Shown piece after piece: positions 23,473 through 25,436 of a DNA stretch of 25,436 nt (position 1 is its first letter; each line of letters begins with the position of its first letter). A program made the position numbers and the translations under genes. A model generated the notes under the pieces. That model had not been told where the DNA came from and ran no database searches. It saw nothing but the letters and a program-made list of their open reading frames with translations. The stretch lies in NCBI GenBank assembly GCA_052388455.1, contig JBQTIA010000122.1, positions 1 through 25,436 on the forward strand, given 5' to 3'. Origin of the DNA: CAZSNH01 sp052388455. Lineage in GTDB: Bacteria; Pseudomonadota; Alphaproteobacteria; Rhizobiales; Hyphomicrobiaceae.

Positions 23473-24444
23473 ATGCCCCTGCGCATCGCCTGTCAGATGG
23501 ACCCGATCGAGCGGATCGATATCCGCGGCGACAGCACGTTCGCGATCCTGCTGGAGGCCCAGCGGCGCGGGCACGAAATTTTCTATTACACGCCGCAGAA
23601 CCTCTCGCTCCTCGGCAGTGAGCTCAGGGCGCGTGGCTCGTCGCTGACGATCAAGGACAAGGCGGGCGATCACTACAAGGTGTCGCGACCGCGCGTGGTG
23701 AACCTCGCAGAATGGGACGTGGTTCTGCTGCGCCAGGATCCCCCGTTCGACATGGCCTACATCACATCGACGCATCTGCTGGAGCGCATTCACCCCGATA
23801 CGCTGGTCGTCAACGACCCGGCCGAGGTGCGCAATGCGCCCGAAAAAATCTGGGTGCTGGACTTCATCGACCTGATGCCGCCGACGCTCGTCACCCGCAG
23901 CCTCGACGACGTGCTGACCTTCCGCGCCGAGCACAAGGACATCATCGTCAAGCCGCTCTACGGCAACGGTGGGGCCGGCGTGTTCCGAATCCGCTCGGAG
24001 GACACCAATCTCGCGAGCCTCGTCGAGCTGTTTCAGAGCGTCTTCCGCGAGCCGTTCATGGTCCAGCGCTACCTCTCCGAGGTCAGGGCTGGCGACAAGC
24101 GCATCATCCTCGTCGACGGCGAGCCGGCCGGCGCCATCAACCGCGTGCCCGCCAAGGACGAGACGCGCTCGAACCTGCACGTCGGCGGCACGGCGAAACC
24201 CGTCGAGCTGACCAAGCGCGACAAGGCGATCTGTGCCCGGCTCGGACCGGAGCTGAAGCGCCGTGGCCTGATCTTCACCGGCATCGACGTGATCGGCGAC
24301 AGCCTGACCGAGATCAACGTCACCTCGCCGACCGGCATCCGGCAGGTGAAAGCCTTCGGCGGCAACGACATCGCCGCCATGATCTGGGACACCATCGAAT
24401 CGAAGATCGCCGCGCACAGGAAGCGCAAGCCGGACCGTTTATGA
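23473..24444 (+). CDS. gshB: Glutathione synthetase
   Basis: This 323-residue ATP-grasp enzyme joins glycine to gamma-glutamylcysteine, the second step of glutathione synthesis. Recognised blocks are the N-terminal IACQMDPIERIDIRGDSTFAILLEA, VVLLRQDPPFDMAYITSTH, the glycine-rich ATP loop VKPLYGNGGAGVFRI, FMVQRYLSEVRAGDKRIILVDGEPAGAINRVP, the flexible-loop region RSNLHVGGTA, and the metal-binding end GIDVIGDSLTEINVTSPTGIRQ. Length and motifs match E. coli GshB. The ATG at 23473 has GGAAG five bases upstream. It directly follows hicBA and converges with clpB. In many relatives gshB follows yraN; here that linkage is broken. Confidence 0.96.
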   Translation: MPLRIACQMDPIERIDIRGDSTFAILLEAQRRGHEIFYYTPQNLSLLGSELRARGSSLTIKDKAGDHYKVSRPRVVNLAEWDVVLLRQDPPFDMAYITSTHLLERIHPDTLVVNDPAEVRNAPEKIWVLDFIDLMPPTLVTRSLDDVLTFRAEHKDIIVKPLYGNGGAGVFRIRSEDTNLASLVELFQSVFREPFMVQRYLSEVRAGDKRIILVDGEPAGAINRVPAKDETRSNLHVGGTAKPVELTKRDKAICARLGPELKRRGLIFTGIDVIGDSLTEINVTSPTGIRQVKAFGGNDIAAMIWDTIESKIAAHRKRKPDRL

Positions 24445-24495
24445 TGGCAGAAGCGGCGCGTCCCAGAAATCACCGCGACAACATCGGCATCGATA

Positions 24496-24524
24496 GGGGC
24501 TGCACCGATCGGCCGTGCAGCCCC
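24496..24524. terminator. Convergent stem-loop between gshB and clpB
   Basis: A perfect 10-bp stem, GGGGCTGCAC (24496-24505) with GTGCAGCCCC (24515-24524), and a 9-base loop lie between the two converging genes. It has no T-run on either side, but its position and stability suggest a shared transcript end for both strands. Confidence 0.6.
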
Positions 24525-24543
24525 GACCTGTTCATCGCGACGA

Positions 24544-25436
<893 letters not shown>

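Overview
The window is chromosomal DNA from a high-GC alphaproteobacterium, most likely of the order Hyphomicrobiales (Rhizobiales). Three things point there: the order ftsE-ftsX-ydcF-plsC, an alphaproteobacterial SspB, and above all a circularly permuted, two-piece tmRNA gene. No phage, transposase, CRISPR array, rRNA or ordinary tRNA was found.

Layout. Positions 1-3458 (+) carry the end of ftsE, ftsX with a long proline-rich cytoplasmic tail, a YdcF/ElyC-type membrane protein and a PlsC acyltransferase. Positions 3518-5165 (-) carry thyA and a CPBP membrane protease. Positions 5317-6493 (+) form a proteolysis module: the permuted ssrA (tag ANDNYAEAAVAA), whose intervening segment is a long imperfect hairpin of short repeats, then sspB, the ClpX adaptor that recognises the ssrA tag. 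A 39-residue basic protein (6523-6642, -) follows.

Positions 6956-11450 look like a cell-envelope signalling cluster: an ECF sigma factor, an overlapping zinc-less membrane anti-sigma factor, a divergent secreted glycine-rich protein and an 849-residue secreted subtilase. The periplasmic tail of the anti-sigma factor and the predicted pro-region of the subtilase share a visible sequence pattern. This is the most interesting candidate for an undescribed regulatory circuit in the window.

Positions 11674-14873 are accessory: a two-gene operon for a small secreted protein and an outer-membrane beta-barrel, another small secreted protein, an RTX-type gene broken by an in-frame TGA, and the N-terminal stub of a WD40 gene fused against it. 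From 15062 core genes resume: mmsA, then a leftward group of polysaccharide deacetylase, rsmI and yraN. A divergent LpoA/LppC-like lipoprotein, a small unknown gene, pal, a PPOX-family flavoprotein, a hicBA toxin-antitoxin pair, gshB and the C-terminal part of clpB complete the window.
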